A stretch of 64,000 nucleotides of DNA from Salinicoccus sp. RF5 (GTDB lineage Bacteria; Bacillota; Bacilli; Staphylococcales; Salinicoccaceae), in assembly GCF_020786625.1 (NCBI RefSeq), contig NZ_JAJGRC010000001.1:1240001-1304000 (forward strand), given 5' to 3'. Positions 36,675-45,601 of the stretch are shown here, piece by piece (the stretch's first letter is position 1; every line of letters starts with the position of its first letter). The notes beneath the pieces were generated by a model, which was not told the origin of the DNA, searched no databases, and saw nothing but the letters and a program-made list of their open reading frames with translations. Both the position numbers and the translations under genes were made by a program.

Positions 36675-38681
36675 CTATTTGATGCCGATCATATAGTGTG
36701 TATCAGCGGCAGCATTCCTTTCCATTTCAGGACCGAATTGCTGCATGAATGCAGGTGAGTACAACAGCACCTGATCTGCAGCCGCATCCAATTCCCCTTC
36801 GTTTAAGGTCTCCATGACTTCAGCGCGGTCGCCATCCCCCAATTCCTCCAAAGGATACGCTTCATTCAATTCATCGAATGAAAGGGTCTGATAATCTGAG
36901 AAGAAGTCCTCTTTTTCATCATTGGACAGTGAGATTGTATGCATTGTCCGGCTGTCCGTCGCTCCAAGGAAGTCTGCTATATCCTGATCTTTTTCCACTA
37001 CATCCAGAACCGCAGGGTTATAGATGGATGCCCGGCCCTGGTAATGATTCAATTCGAAGCCGACCGACACATTCACCATCGGAACATTCGTATTGCTGAC
37101 CAAAGCAGGAATCTGCTCATCAATCCTGGGCGCATGTCTTTGATAGTCCTTGGCGAAGTCTGCTATTTCTTCAGAAGAATAAAGGGCCACATAGCCGTTC
37201 ACGCCAGAAATTTCCATATTCCTTATATCTCCAGCATCGGTGATGTTATAGACGATATCATAGGATGTTGAAAAGCTGCTGCTGTTCAAGGTTTCGAGGA
37301 GGGTATCATATTGTGTGTTATTCAGTGTAATCGTTTCGTATCTTCTATTGACGTGATCCCCATCCTTCATCCGGTAGGTGATCTCGAGTGCCTCTCCATC
37401 ATATTCATTGGTTCTTGGAGCCGACTGCCCGACTGCTGCCTGATGGAGGGAGAGGGTCTGGCCGATGACCTTAGGATCACTGATGAACATATAATCTTCA
37501 CTCATCCCATCAGCACTGCCTTCACCGCTTCCATACATGCTCGCCCAGTGTGCGTTGATGCTGACACTGTCGACTTCCCCTTCCTCTGGAACATATGATG
37601 TATACTGCTGCCAACCGAAGACAAAGAAAATCCAGAAGAGGACTATAGATACTGCAGTGATTACTAGGGAGCGCTTCCTGAACTGTATTTTTGCCGTACC
37701 CTGGAAGAACATTTCCTGAACAATATACGAAAATACCGCTCCGATGATGAAGGCCAATATGAAGACGAGCGTCAGCCTAGGCAAAGCGAAGGAAATGGCA
37801 AGCCCGAGAAGAAGCATCCCTGAAATCGTGATGAAAGCAACCAGTATATCCCGCACCCAAGTATTGGTGAAAGTATGATGGATATCCTCATTCCGGCTTC
37901 TATTGTAGATTACATAGGAGAACACGATCAATATTACGGCCAATAGGGACCATATTATCGTCTTCCATAGTATCAGTCCCTCCATGGCCTGCTGAACAGC
38001 AAAAATGGGGAATGTATTGTCCGTGACGACACTAAGCAGTCCCCCTCCACCTGTAGTCGGAGCAGTGACGATCCCATCATAAAGCATGTCTGCCACCGCT
38101 ACGGTCAGCCCCCAGAAGACAAGGGGCAGAAAGAAGACGATGATGACCAGCTGCATATGGACGAATATGCTGTTCACAAGAAAACCGAGGAAGACAGCCG
38201 ATGCAAAGACGACGATCAGTACAAATAGGGTGTAGAAGAACCACTCCACAATCTGCATGAAGGAGATCTCAAAAGCCAAAAAGTACCTTTCAAAAAATAG
38301 GATGAAGGCTGTTACTGCTAGCGGCACGATGATATTGATGATTCCCGCAGTCAGTGCATGGGTGAGCAGTCCTCCCCTTCTGATCGGCAGGCTGTGCATG
38401 AAATCGACTGAAGCCTCCCTATTTTTGTAGTTGAAGAGGAACATCACCATAAACAGCACATAAAGCATGCCACCGGCAAGCTGGAAACCAATCATCATAT
38501 CCAATGGGTTTTCCGGCAGGGCTCTCCTGCCGCCCATCATTTCGAAATTTGATGATGCAATCCATAGTGCCAAAGGCTGGATCAGTACATTTCCGATGAT
38601 GAACAGTACCGTCAGCCAGAATATTCCACCCATGAAATGATTGAGCAGCGTCCTATTCAACAATGATGTTGCTGATTTCAT
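36675..38681 (-). CDS. ABC transporter permease of the YtrA-controlled pair, large
   Basis: The 668-residue protein has six or more membrane segments in its first 350 residues (for example GGMLYVLFMVMFLF), then a further helix near 360 and a large C-terminal soluble part of about 300 residues, probably outside the membrane. This DUF6449-like domain is seen in Firmicutes ABC-2 type permeases. The start overlaps the end of the ATPase gene by 29 bases and follows GGGGGA. With the ATPase it likely exports an antimicrobial or lipid-like compound, but the substrate is not known. Confidence 0.82.
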   Translation of the reverse strand: MKSATSLLNRTLLNHFMGGIFWLTVLFIIGNVLIQPLALWIASSNFEMMGGRRALPENPLDMMIGFQLAGGMLYVLFMVMFLFNYKNREASVDFMHSLPIRRGGLLTHALTAGIINIIVPLAVTAFILFFERYFLAFEISFMQIVEWFFYTLFVLIVVFASAVFLGFLVNSIFVHMQLVIIVFFLPLVFWGLTVAVADMLYDGIVTAPTTGGGGLLSVVTDNTFPIFAVQQAMEGLILWKTIIWSLLAVILIVFSYVIYNRSRNEDIHHTFTNTWVRDILVAFITISGMLLLGLAISFALPRLTLVFILAFIIGAVFSYIVQEMFFQGTAKIQFRKRSLVITAVSIVLFWIFFVFGWQQYTSYVPEEGEVDSVSINAHWASMYGSGEGSADGMSEDYMFISDPKVIGQTLSLHQAAVGQSAPRTNEYDGEALEITYRMKDGDHVNRRYETITLNNTQYDTLLETLNSSSFSTSYDIVYNITDAGDIRNMEISGVNGYVALYSSEEIADFAKDYQRHAPRIDEQIPALVSNTNVPMVNVSVGFELNHYQGRASIYNPAVLDVVEKDQDIADFLGATDSRTMHTISLSNDEKEDFFSDYQTLSFDELNEAYPLEELGDGDRAEVMETLNEGELDAAADQVLLYSPAFMQQFGPEMERNAAADTHYMIGIK

Positions 38682-39558
38682 AGCCTTTTTCCCCCATTTC
38701 ATAAGCGAATATCTCTTCCAGTGATAAAGGCAGGATATCGTACATCAACGGATGATATTTCGTCACCTTCTCTTCGATATGCTTCATATCGCCTTTGATG
38801 ATGCATGTGAGGACTCGTCCCTTCACTTCATGATGGACGACGCCCATATCCCTGTAGAAGCGTTCATCCGGAAGTGTGTTGAAGGCGATCTGCAGCTTGC
38901 AGTGGGAGCCTTTGACTTCATTCAGGTCGCGATGGAACAGGAGTTTCCCCTCATGCATGATGGAGACGGAATCACATAAATCCTCCATCTCCCTCAAGTT
39001 ATGGCTGGAGGCGATGACCGTCATGTCATGGTTCGCGATATCCTGCATCATGATGTTCTTCACCTGACGGCGGACTATCGGGTCGAGGCCATCGAAAGGC
39101 TCATCCAGTAGCAGCACTTTTGGCCGTGCTGAGAATGCCAGGACAAACGATGCCTGACGCTTCATCCCTTTGGAGAGCTGCGAAAGCGGCTTCTTTATAT
39201 CCAGGCTGAAATGTGCCGCTAGCTGTACAAAACGCTTCTGTGACCATCTGGGATACATCGACTTGTAGAACCGTCCCATGGTCTTCAGCGTGGCACCATT
39301 GAAAAAATAGGGGATGTCATTGATGAACATTACATCATCCTTGATGTCAGGATTCTCGAACACGGGGACACCATCATACAGCACCTCTCCCGCATCCGGC
39401 TTATATATGCCGCTGAGCAGTTTCATGAAGGTGGTTTTACCTGCGCCATTGGAGCCGAGAAGGCCATGGATGGTGCCTGAAGTGACAGTCAATGTAACGG
39501 TGTCGACCGCCTTCTGTCTGCTGAATGCCTTATCCAGCTGCCTAGTCTCGAGATTCAT
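38653..39558 (-). CDS. ABC transporter ATPase of the YtrA-controlled pair
   Basis: The ATG at 39558 is eight bases after AAAGGAG and gives 301 residues. Walker A is GSNGAGKTTF, the signature region SQLSKGMKRQ has lysine for the second glycine, and Walker B is VLLLDEPFDGLD. It is the type found with GntR/YtrA-like regulators (YtrB/BcrA group). It overlaps the regulator gene by 17 bases and the permease gene by 29 bases, so the three are made together. Confidence 0.9.
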   Translation of the reverse strand: MNLETRQLDKAFSRQKAVDTVTLTVTSGTIHGLLGSNGAGKTTFMKLLSGIYKPDAGEVLYDGVPVFENPDIKDDVMFINDIPYFFNGATLKTMGRFYKSMYPRWSQKRFVQLAAHFSLDIKKPLSQLSKGMKRQASFVLAFSARPKVLLLDEPFDGLDPIVRRQVKNIMMQDIANHDMTVIASSHNLREMEDLCDSVSIMHEGKLLFHRDLNEVKGSHCKLQIAFNTLPDERFYRDMGVVHHEVKGRVLTCIIKGDMKHIEEKVTKYHPLMYDILPLSLEEIFAYEMGEKGYEISNIIVE

Positions 39559-39934
39559 CTTCTTTTCTCCTTTCCTCTTCCAATTGTTCAATCAGCTTGA
39601 TGAGCTGCCTCTTGGATGCGCCAAGATAGAGCAGTTCACTGGTCACCTGTTCAAAATTGCGGGTGAGCGACTCGATCTTCCTTTCGTTTTCATGTCCTTC
39701 CACACGACCGACGAAGCTTCCTTTGCCAGGCAGGGAGTAGATGTAACCTTCCCTCTCCAGTTCACGGTAGGCCTTCTGAATCGTGTTCGGGTTGATCGTC
39801 AATTCCTGTGCGAGACTTCTGACTGAAGGAAGCTTCTCATCCGGCTTTATGACGCCCTGTATGATGAGCTGCTTTACTTTGTCGACAAGCTGTTCGTATA
39901 TGGGCACACGGCTTTTAAGATCCAAGTTGATCAC
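39542..39934 (-). CDS. GntR-family (YtrA subfamily) repressor
   Basis: The 130-residue regulator has a winged helix-turn-helix (residues about 10-75, with LPSVRSLAQELTINPNTIQKAY) and the short helical C-terminal domain typical of YtrA proteins, here rich in leucine and glutamate. Such repressors govern ABC exporters in response to cell-wall-active or lipid-targeting compounds. A perfect palindrome lies 18 bases upstream of the start codon and is the probable self-operator. Confidence 0.9.
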   Translation of the reverse strand: MINLDLKSRVPIYEQLVDKVKQLIIQGVIKPDEKLPSVRSLAQELTINPNTIQKAYRELEREGYIYSLPGKGSFVGRVEGHENERKIESLTRNFEQVTSELLYLGASKRQLIKLIEQLEEERRKEDESRD

Positions 39935-39951
39935 CAGACTGCCTCCTCCCT

Positions 39952-39976
39952 ACTGTATTAATTATAATAATACAGT
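39952..39976. promoter_or_regulatory. YtrA-type operator, perfect 25-base inverted repeat
   Basis: Arms ACTGTATTA and TAATACAGT are exact reverse complements around a seven-base centre ATTATAA. The site lies 18 bases before the regulator start codon and is placed to cover the promoter of the regulator-ABC operon. Confidence 0.8.
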
Positions 39977-40001
39977 TAATATGGATTAAACGCAACAAAA
40001 A

Positions 40002-40017
40002 AACGCCCGAAGGCGTT
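40002..40017 (-). terminator. Terminator after the YebC-SDR operon
   Basis: On the minus strand AACGCC-TTCG-GGCGTT forms a stem with a stable UUCG tetraloop, followed by a T run. Confidence 0.85.
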
Positions 40018-40022
40018 GATGA

Positions 40023-40796
40023 TCAGAGTGCATGGCCGGCGCCGCCATCTATATTAACAGCGTCCCCGCTGACATATGAAGCAAGGTCGGAACAGAGGAA
40101 TGTGATGACATTGGCCGCTTCTTCCGTATCCCCGATCCTGCCGAGCGGAATATCATGTTTATCGAGCCTGGAATATTCCTCCCATGTAAGGTCAGGCGCC
40201 TCGTTTTTCCATTTTTCTTCTATCTGCTCGCTTCTGATGAGCCCGATGCATACCGTATTCACCCGGATGCCGTACTTCCCGAGATCCTTGCTCATCGCCT
40301 TCGTCATCGCCATGCCTGCCGCACGGGATACCGACGTCGGCAGTGAGGAGGCAGGCGGCGTCTTGCCGAGGACCGCAGTGAGGTTGAGTATCGCTCCACC
40401 CTGTTTTTTCAGATGCGGCAGTGCGGCATTCGATATCCTGACCGCAGCCATCAGTTTGAGATCGAGATCCTGTTCCCAATCCGAAACAGACACTTCCTCG
40501 AATGGTTTTGCGAAGGAGCCGCCGGCATTATTGATGAGCACATCCAGCCGGCCGAACTTTTCAACCGTCTGTTCGATAATCTGCGATGCTGCTGCATCTT
40601 CCTTCACATCAGCAACAACATAGTCGACCTCCCCGAACCTGGAAATCTCCTCCTTGGCCTCTTTAAGCCCCGCTTCACCTCTTGCGACGAGCATGACTTT
40701 CGCCCCAAGCTTCACCATCTGCTCGGCTGTCTTGCGTCCGATGCCCTTGCTGCTGCCCGTGATGACCGCTACCTTTCCCTCATATCCAAAATCCAT
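40023..40796 (-). CDS. Short-chain dehydrogenase-like protein without the Tyr-x3-Lys motif
   Basis: The ATG at 40796 after GGGGG gives 257 residues. The cofactor motif TGSSKGIGRKTAE, the NNAG motif and the C-terminal SGDAVNIDGGAGHA are typical of SDR proteins. In place of the catalytic YxxxK the sequence reads TSVSRAAGMAMTKA, with no tyrosine. A subset of SDR proteins of this appearance is known, so catalysis may be different or absent. It follows yebC by 19 bases. Confidence 0.85.
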   Translation of the reverse strand: MDFGYEGKVAVITGSSKGIGRKTAEQMVKLGAKVMLVARGEAGLKEAKEEISRFGEVDYVVADVKEDAAASQIIEQTVEKFGRLDVLINNAGGSFAKPFEEVSVSDWEQDLDLKLMAAVRISNAALPHLKKQGGAILNLTAVLGKTPPASSLPTSVSRAAGMAMTKAMSKDLGKYGIRVNTVCIGLIRSEQIEEKWKNEAPDLTWEEYSRLDKHDIPLGRIGDTEEAANVITFLCSDLASYVSGDAVNIDGGAGHAL

Positions 40797-40815
40797 TGCT
40801 GTTATCCCCCTTTGA

Positions 40816-41535
40816 TTATTCACCCAGGTTGACGTTGTGGTAGATGTTTGAAACATCTTCGAGGTCATCCAATGCCTCGATCAGCTTTTCAAACTGCTCC
40901 TGGGTCTCCTCTTCCAATGATACCTCATTCTGGGCAATCATCGTCTGTTCGGCGACTTCATAATCTTCCACACCCATCTCATCGAGTGCTTCCTTGATTT
41001 CATGGAAGGCCTGTGGCGTACCATAGACGACCGTGAAGCCGTTCTCCTCCGTCACATCTTCCACATCGACATCCTTCTCCATCAGCTCCATCATCGTGTC
41101 CTCCGGACCGAAGCCAGTGAACACAAATACAGATTTCGCATCGAACATATAGCTTACCGCTCCGCTGACACCCATGTTGCCGCCGTTCTTGCCGAAAGCC
41201 GCACGCACATCTGAAGCGGTACGGTTCACATTATTCGTCAGTGCATCCACGATGATCATCGTGCCTTCAGGACCGAAGCCTTCATAACGCAGCTCATCGA
41301 ACGCTTCATCGTCACTGCCCTTCGCCTTGTCGATGGCCTTGTCTATGATGTGCTTCGGCACGGAATAGGTCTTTGCCCGATCCAGTACAGCCTTCAATGC
41401 CTGGTTGCTCTCAGGGTTCGGTTCCCCCTTCTTGGCAGCGACATAGATCTCCCGCCCGAATTTCGCATTGACCCGGCTCGTATCCTTATCCTTCTGTGCT
41501 TTCTTCTCTTTGATATTATTCCATTTGCGTCCCAT
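40816..41535 (-). CDS. YebC/PmpR family protein (TACO1 homolog)
   Basis: The 239 residues begin [16 protein letters not shown], the signature of the YebC family, and include [14 protein letters not shown]-like sequence (here [14 protein letters not shown]) and [13 protein letters not shown]. YebC-type proteins help ribosomes through proline-rich or difficult sequences, and some act as transcription regulators. The sequence is complete and ordinary. It is the first gene of the pair with the SDR. Confidence 0.95.
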   Translation of the reverse strand: MGRKWNNIKEKKAQKDKDTSRVNAKFGREIYVAAKKGEPNPESNQALKAVLDRAKTYSVPKHIIDKAIDKAKGSDDEAFDELRYEGFGPEGTMIIVDALTNNVNRTASDVRAAFGKNGGNMGVSGAVSYMFDAKSVFVFTGFGPEDTMMELMEKDVDVEDVTEENGFTVVYGTPQAFHEIKEALDEMGVEDYEVAEQTMIAQNEVSLEEETQEQFEKLIEALDDLEDVSNIYHNVNLGE

Positions 41536-41590
41536 TCGTCATCTTCCTTTTTAGCTGGTTTATATCCTCTAATATATCATTTTATATCAT

Positions 41591-42205
41591 TCATCGCCTA
41601 TTGTTAACGTACTGGTAGAGCCTGAGCAGCCTCTTGATGATGATCAGGAGGTTGATGAAGAGGTTGAAGCCCATTTCCCTCGGCCTGAATTTCTTGTTCT
41701 TCATACGGTTGAAGTCATACATCGTAAAGAGGATGTAGAGCACGAGACCCACTATCGTAATCACCAGTGTCATATACGGCAAGTTGATGAAGAAGTTGAG
41801 CAGGGAAGCGAATATGAGTATGAGCAATGCAACGAACAGGTACTTCCCCCAATGGGTGATGTCCCTCAGGAAGAAGTAGCCGATGAGTCCGAAGAAGACG
41901 AATACGATGATTCCAAGGAGTACTATACGGTAGAATATATCCGCCCCGAAATCCGCTATGAATGACTCGAACAGGCCGAATGACACCAGGCCGACCAGAA
42001 AGGCATAGAGATGGCTTATGATTGGGCCGCTATGGTTGAACCCCCTGACGAAAAGTGAAAGCATCAGCAGGCCGAACAGCACCATCGAAGCAGTCGGACG
42101 CCATTCCTCCGGCAGATACTGGCCGAAGTATGTCCCTATGCCGAAAATCACCCAATAATAAAGAAAATAAAGCCATACCAATCTATAGTTATGACGGTCC
42201 GTCAT
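41591..42205 (-). CDS. Bax-inhibitor-1-like membrane protein
   Basis: The ATG at 42205, seven bases after GGAGGG, gives 204 residues with about six to seven membrane segments. The C-terminal part (YDFNRMKNKKF then FNLFINLLIIIKRLLRLY) resembles the BI-1/YccA family, which includes pH-sensitive calcium leak proteins. The match is to the family layout rather than to a strong motif. A SigB-like promoter lies 40 bases upstream. Confidence 0.65.
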   Translation of the reverse strand: MTDRHNYRLVWLYFLYYWVIFGIGTYFGQYLPEEWRPTASMVLFGLLMLSLFVRGFNHSGPIISHLYAFLVGLVSFGLFESFIADFGADIFYRIVLLGIIVFVFFGLIGYFFLRDITHWGKYLFVALLILIFASLLNFFINLPYMTLVITIVGLVLYILFTMYDFNRMKNKKFRPREMGFNLFINLLIIIKRLLRLYQYVNNRR

Positions 42206-42244
42206 TTGAACACCCTCCATTTACTTTGCTTTAATACATTTTCT

Positions 42245-42268
42245 ATACCCCAGTTCGCCTAAAACAAC
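42245..42268 (-). promoter_or_regulatory. Possible SigB promoter of the Bax-inhibitor-like gene
   Basis: On the minus strand GTTGTT, 12 bases, GGGTAT. The -10 is perfect; the -35 has a G in place of T at position four. The 40 bases to the start codon equal the spacing at the other two SigB sites. Confidence 0.45.
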
Positions 42269-42329
42269 CAGATCAGGTTTCCGTTCCATTACGTAAGGCT
42301 GCAGAATGTATTAGTAATGTTTTAATTAT

Positions 42330-42346
42330 ATTACAGTTGTATTACA
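42330..42346. promoter_or_regulatory. WalR box upstream of the LysM-CHAP gene
   Basis: Read on the minus strand this is TGTAAT-ACAAC-TGTAAT, an exact fit to the WalR consensus of TGTWAH twice with a five-base spacer. WalRK controls autolysins in staphylococci, which matches the gene it precedes. Confidence 0.75.
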
Positions 42347-42405
42347 TTGCCCTATTTCCGCCATTTATTTGCTAAGATATGTTCTGTAAACATAGACAGC
42401 AAACT

Positions 42406-42448
42406 TTGGATTTCACATAAACATGCAACTTGGATTTCACATAAACAT
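42406..42448 (+). repeat. Direct repeat in the LysM-CHAP leader
   Basis: The 19-base word TTGGATTTCACATAAACAT occurs at 42406-42424 and again at 42430-42448, a 24-base period, ending 43 bases before the start codon. It lies outside any supported reading frame. Confidence 0.8.
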
Positions 42449-42491
42449 ATATATATAATCTACAAACACAACTCAGGAGGATTACTCACTT

Positions 42492-43382
42492 ATGAAAAAA
42501 GTCATTACTGCTTTGACAGCAACAGCAGCCATCACTACATACGGACTTTCAGACGATGCGGAAGCTTCTTCCTACAAAGTTCAAAGTGGCGACACACTTT
42601 GGAAGATTGCAAACCAGAACAGCGTATCCGTATCCCAGCTCAAGTCCTGGAACAACCTTTCTTCTGATATGATCTACGTAAATCAGACGATCAAGACCAG
42701 CTCAAGCAGCAGCTCTTCAAGCTCCAGCAGTTCTTCAAGTTCTTCAAGCTCTGCAAGCACCAGCAGCTCTAGCTCTACAGGTGGTACATATACAGTTAAA
42801 TCCGGCGACACTCTCAGCAAGATTGCGAGAGCGCACGGCATGAACTACAGGACATTGATGAACATAAACAACATTTCTTCCCATCTCATATACCCAGGAC
42901 AGAAACTGTCCGTAAGCGGCAGCAGCTCAAGCAGCAGCTCTTCAAGTTCTGAAAGCACTAGCAGCTCTTCAAGTTCTGCGAGCAGCAGCTCTACAACACA
43001 GAACGTTTCAGCACCGGCACCAACAAGCGTTTCATACGGCACCAACCACTACTACTGGGGCGACTGCACATGGTATGTTTTCGAACGCCGCCAGCAGCTC
43101 GGCAAACCGGTTGGCAACAATTGGGGCAACGCATACGACTGGGATAACAGAGCAAGAAGCGCAGGCTACAGAGTCAACAACTCTCCATCCGTCGGTGCAA
43201 TCATGCAGGCGAATGCATGGACCAACTACGCTTGGGGCCTTGGCCACGTAGCAGTTGTTGAAAGAATCAACTCCAATGGCTCCATCCTCGTTTCCGAAAT
43301 GAACTTCGGCAGCGGCAAAGGTGTCAAAACCTTCAGGACCATCAGTGCTTCCCAAGTTTCTGGACATAACTTCATCCACTAA
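42492..43382 (+). CDS. Secreted LysM-CHAP peptidoglycan hydrolase (Sle1/Aaa type)
   Basis: The 296 residues comprise a signal peptide (cleavage probably after A25 in DDAEA), LysM 1 (about 28-70), a serine linker, LysM 2 (about 98-142), a second serine linker, and a CHAP domain (about 180-296). The CHAP catalytic cysteine is in GDCTWYV and the histidine in GHVAVVE. Such enzymes cleave the N-acetylmuramoyl-L-alanine or peptide bonds during cell separation. The S. aureus Sle1 has three LysM domains; here there are two. Regulation by WalR is likely from the upstream box. AGGAGG precedes the start. Confidence 0.94.
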   Translation: MKKVITALTATAAITTYGLSDDAEASSYKVQSGDTLWKIANQNSVSVSQLKSWNNLSSDMIYVNQTIKTSSSSSSSSSSSSSSSSSSASTSSSSSTGGTYTVKSGDTLSKIARAHGMNYRTLMNINNISSHLIYPGQKLSVSGSSSSSSSSSSESTSSSSSSASSSSTTQNVSAPAPTSVSYGTNHYYWGDCTWYVFERRQQLGKPVGNNWGNAYDWDNRARSAGYRVNNSPSVGAIMQANAWTNYAWGLGHVAVVERINSNGSILVSEMNFGSGKGVKTFRTISASQVSGHNFIH

Positions 43383-43398
43383 TAAAGCATTGAATCAT

Positions 43399-43439
43399 AA
43401 AAAGAGTGCAGCTCCCTTCCGGGAAGCTGCACTCTTTTT
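43399..43439. terminator. Terminator after the LysM-CHAP gene
   Basis: AAAAAGAGTGCAGCTCCC and GGGAAGCTGCACTCTTTTT form an 18-base stem with a single-base bulge, a four-base loop and T run. The minus-strand gene ends at 43440, so it is shared. Confidence 0.88.
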
Positions 43440-44354
43440 CTATTCCCCGTTGTATGGGCGGTTATGCGATCCCGGGGCTTCATTGTTGATGGTCATCTCC
43501 ACCTGATATATACGGTTGACCAGTGTATACAGGGGGGCCTGGGTGAGCAGATAGACGGCCCATGGGGATTTTGGCTCGAAGTCATGCAGCGCCATGATGA
43601 ACTCCTCGCGTCCGGGCAATTCCCTGAACTCCAGGCGGGGTGTCTTGTTCGACATCCGCTTCGACAGGCCGCCGCCCTGTATCCTGTATATTTCCACACC
43701 ATTATAGCTTCTTTGCGCATCGTATTCCACAACCAGCGCTGGGCTGTCCATCTTCGCAAAACGGATTTTTATGAGGTGTCTGTCGTATTCTACATTGATC
43801 AGGTCATACAGGATTTCATTCAGCCACTCAAAATAGTACCTTCCCACATCTCTGATGTGCCAGCCGGCCGGCAGTGGAGCCCTCTGCACACTTCTGACAC
43901 TGTTGTAGTCGGACGCCTTATACGATAGGGTTTTCCCGTACCTCTTGACGGGTGTCTGGGTAATCTTGACTTCCGTGCCATAGGCACCAAGGACCTCGGC
44001 TGTATATTCACTGCTGACTTCATCCGCAACAAAGATGATCTGTTCCACTTCCCTTATCTGGGAGGCACGGGCGATATTGTCTGCCAGAAGTATATAGAGG
44101 TCCTCAAACCTGCCCTGTGTCTGACGGTTGAGCCTCATTATCGGATCCTCGAAGAATATCACAATGTCGATCCCCCTCAAAGCCTCTTCCACTTCCGGGA
44201 GTATGAACAGATCCTTCTTCAGAAAGGTGACATCGAGATTCTTATCGTCCTGATTGGCGCTCGAGAATGCATAGAGGTTGAATGACCCCTTCAATTCCCT
44301 GTAGAGATTCTGGCCGATTCTGCCATTCACACCCATTAATAGGACATTTTTCAC
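43440..44354 (-). CDS. NAD(P)-binding epimerase/dehydratase-like protein
   Basis: The GTG at 44354, seven bases after AAGGAAG, gives 304 residues starting (M)KNVLLMGVNGRIGQNLY, a Rossmann dinucleotide-binding motif (GxxGxIG). The N-terminal half resembles extended SDR proteins (atypical epimerases); the C-terminal half has no clear family. No catalytic Tyr-x3-Lys is evident at the expected place (YGKTLSYKASDY is a possible variant). Function unknown. Confidence 0.7.
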   Translation of the reverse strand: MKNVLLMGVNGRIGQNLYRELKGSFNLYAFSSANQDDKNLDVTFLKKDLFILPEVEEALRGIDIVIFFEDPIMRLNRQTQGRFEDLYILLADNIARASQIREVEQIIFVADEVSSEYTAEVLGAYGTEVKITQTPVKRYGKTLSYKASDYNSVRSVQRAPLPAGWHIRDVGRYYFEWLNEILYDLINVEYDRHLIKIRFAKMDSPALVVEYDAQRSYNGVEIYRIQGGGLSKRMSNKTPRLEFRELPGREEFIMALHDFEPKSPWAVYLLTQAPLYTLVNRIYQVEMTINNEAPGSHNRPYNGE

Positions 44355-44383
44355 TTTATCACTTCCTTAGACAACTTATTTCC

Positions 44384-45532
44384 CTAAAATGTCTGTTTGA
44401 ATCCACTCTTTTCATGTGCAGCATAGATTGCAGCAAGCAGCATGATGAGCATCAATCCGATGAACAGGAAGGGGGTCTCGAAATATGTGGCGAATATACC
44501 GGAAAGGTAGGATCCCGCCACAGACCCAAGGGAAAAGAATGAATAGAATATTCCATTTGCCTTCCCCCGCTCATGCATCTCCGTATTCTGTCCGATGATC
44601 TTGTTCATCGATGGGAAGATGAAGCTGAATCCGATGCCATATATGACCATCGTAGTATAGATGAGGGACACGGTCGGCACGAAATGCAGAAAGATCATTG
44701 CTGCCCCCACGATGAATATTCCTGTGGAGACGAGGGCGACCGGACTGTACTTCGAGTATATCCGGTTGACCGGCGTGGCAAAGACCAGGATGGCCACGAT
44801 GCCAAAGACACTCAGCATGGCTCCTGTCGTCTGGTCAGACAATCCGACTGCTGCCACTTTCAATGGAAGACCGAATGCAAGGGAACCGTTTGAGACCATC
44901 AGCGTGAAAGCGGAGATATAGGCGACGATCAGAGAGGGGCGGGTGATGATCTGTCCATAGTTCGTCGCATAATGGATTTCCCGGCTCTGCTCCGTCGTAC
45001 TCTCCTTCACTGTAATGAAGATCAGCAGGATTCCGAATACGAATATTCCCGACATGACGAGATACACCATCTGATAGCTCGTCTGGCTCGAAATGATGCC
45101 GCCGAGTGCAGGCCCAAGTACGGCTGCCGTGCCGATCGAGACGCCCGTCAGGGCCATCGATCTGCCGATGGCTTTCCTTTTCGATATATCTGCCACCAGG
45201 CTGAATGCAGCAGGCGTCAGCAGGCCGCTTGAGAATCCGTGCACTACACGGATGAGGATCAGCAGCCCGACAGTGGGCACTATCGTGTACGTAAGCAGTA
45301 TGACCACCTGCAGACCCATGCCGAGGAGAAGCATATTCCTGCGTCCGAACTTATCGGAAAAAAAACCTCCAAAAACGTTTCCCACCATGTTGAAAAGGGA
45401 ATAAATTGCTACTATGATGCCTGCCGTATACTCATCCGCACCGAGTGAAATAGCGAACGGAGTGATGATCGGCAGCTGGACGAACAGATCCAGAAAACAG
45501 ATGACTATGATTAGGTACAAAAATTTATTCAT
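44384..45532 (-). CDS. MFS efflux transporter (DHA1 type)
   Basis: The 382-residue protein has 12 predicted membrane segments, the DHA1-type motif GGFFSDKFGRRNMLL near residue 57, and GVSIGTAAVLGPALGG (motif C) around residue 130, a sign of drug:proton antiporters. The substrate is not known. It is monocistronic and its start faces the potassium-channel gene, with 69 bases between. Confidence 0.88.
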   Translation of the reverse strand: MNKFLYLIIVICFLDLFVQLPIITPFAISLGADEYTAGIIVAIYSLFNMVGNVFGGFFSDKFGRRNMLLLGMGLQVVILLTYTIVPTVGLLILIRVVHGFSSGLLTPAAFSLVADISKRKAIGRSMALTGVSIGTAAVLGPALGGIISSQTSYQMVYLVMSGIFVFGILLIFITVKESTTEQSREIHYATNYGQIITRPSLIVAYISAFTLMVSNGSLAFGLPLKVAAVGLSDQTTGAMLSVFGIVAILVFATPVNRIYSKYSPVALVSTGIFIVGAAMIFLHFVPTVSLIYTTMVIYGIGFSFIFPSMNKIIGQNTEMHERGKANGIFYSFFSLGSVAGSYLSGIFATYFETPFLFIGLMLIMLLAAIYAAHEKSGFKQTF

Positions 45533-45601
45533 GACCAGTATCCTTTTTTCTTATTATCGTATCTATCATTATATACAATTTTTCACTTTTGGGGGAATTT
45601 G

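Noticed and set aside
42347-42667. 106-codon frame over the LysM-CHAP leader
   Set aside because: Has no ribosome site, includes the tandem repeat twice and runs out of frame into the real signal peptide.
42690-43010. Serine-codon repeats as a CRISPR or microsatellite array
   Set aside because: They are mixed serine codons in frame between LysM and CHAP domains, a normal linker; no spacer-repeat pattern exists.
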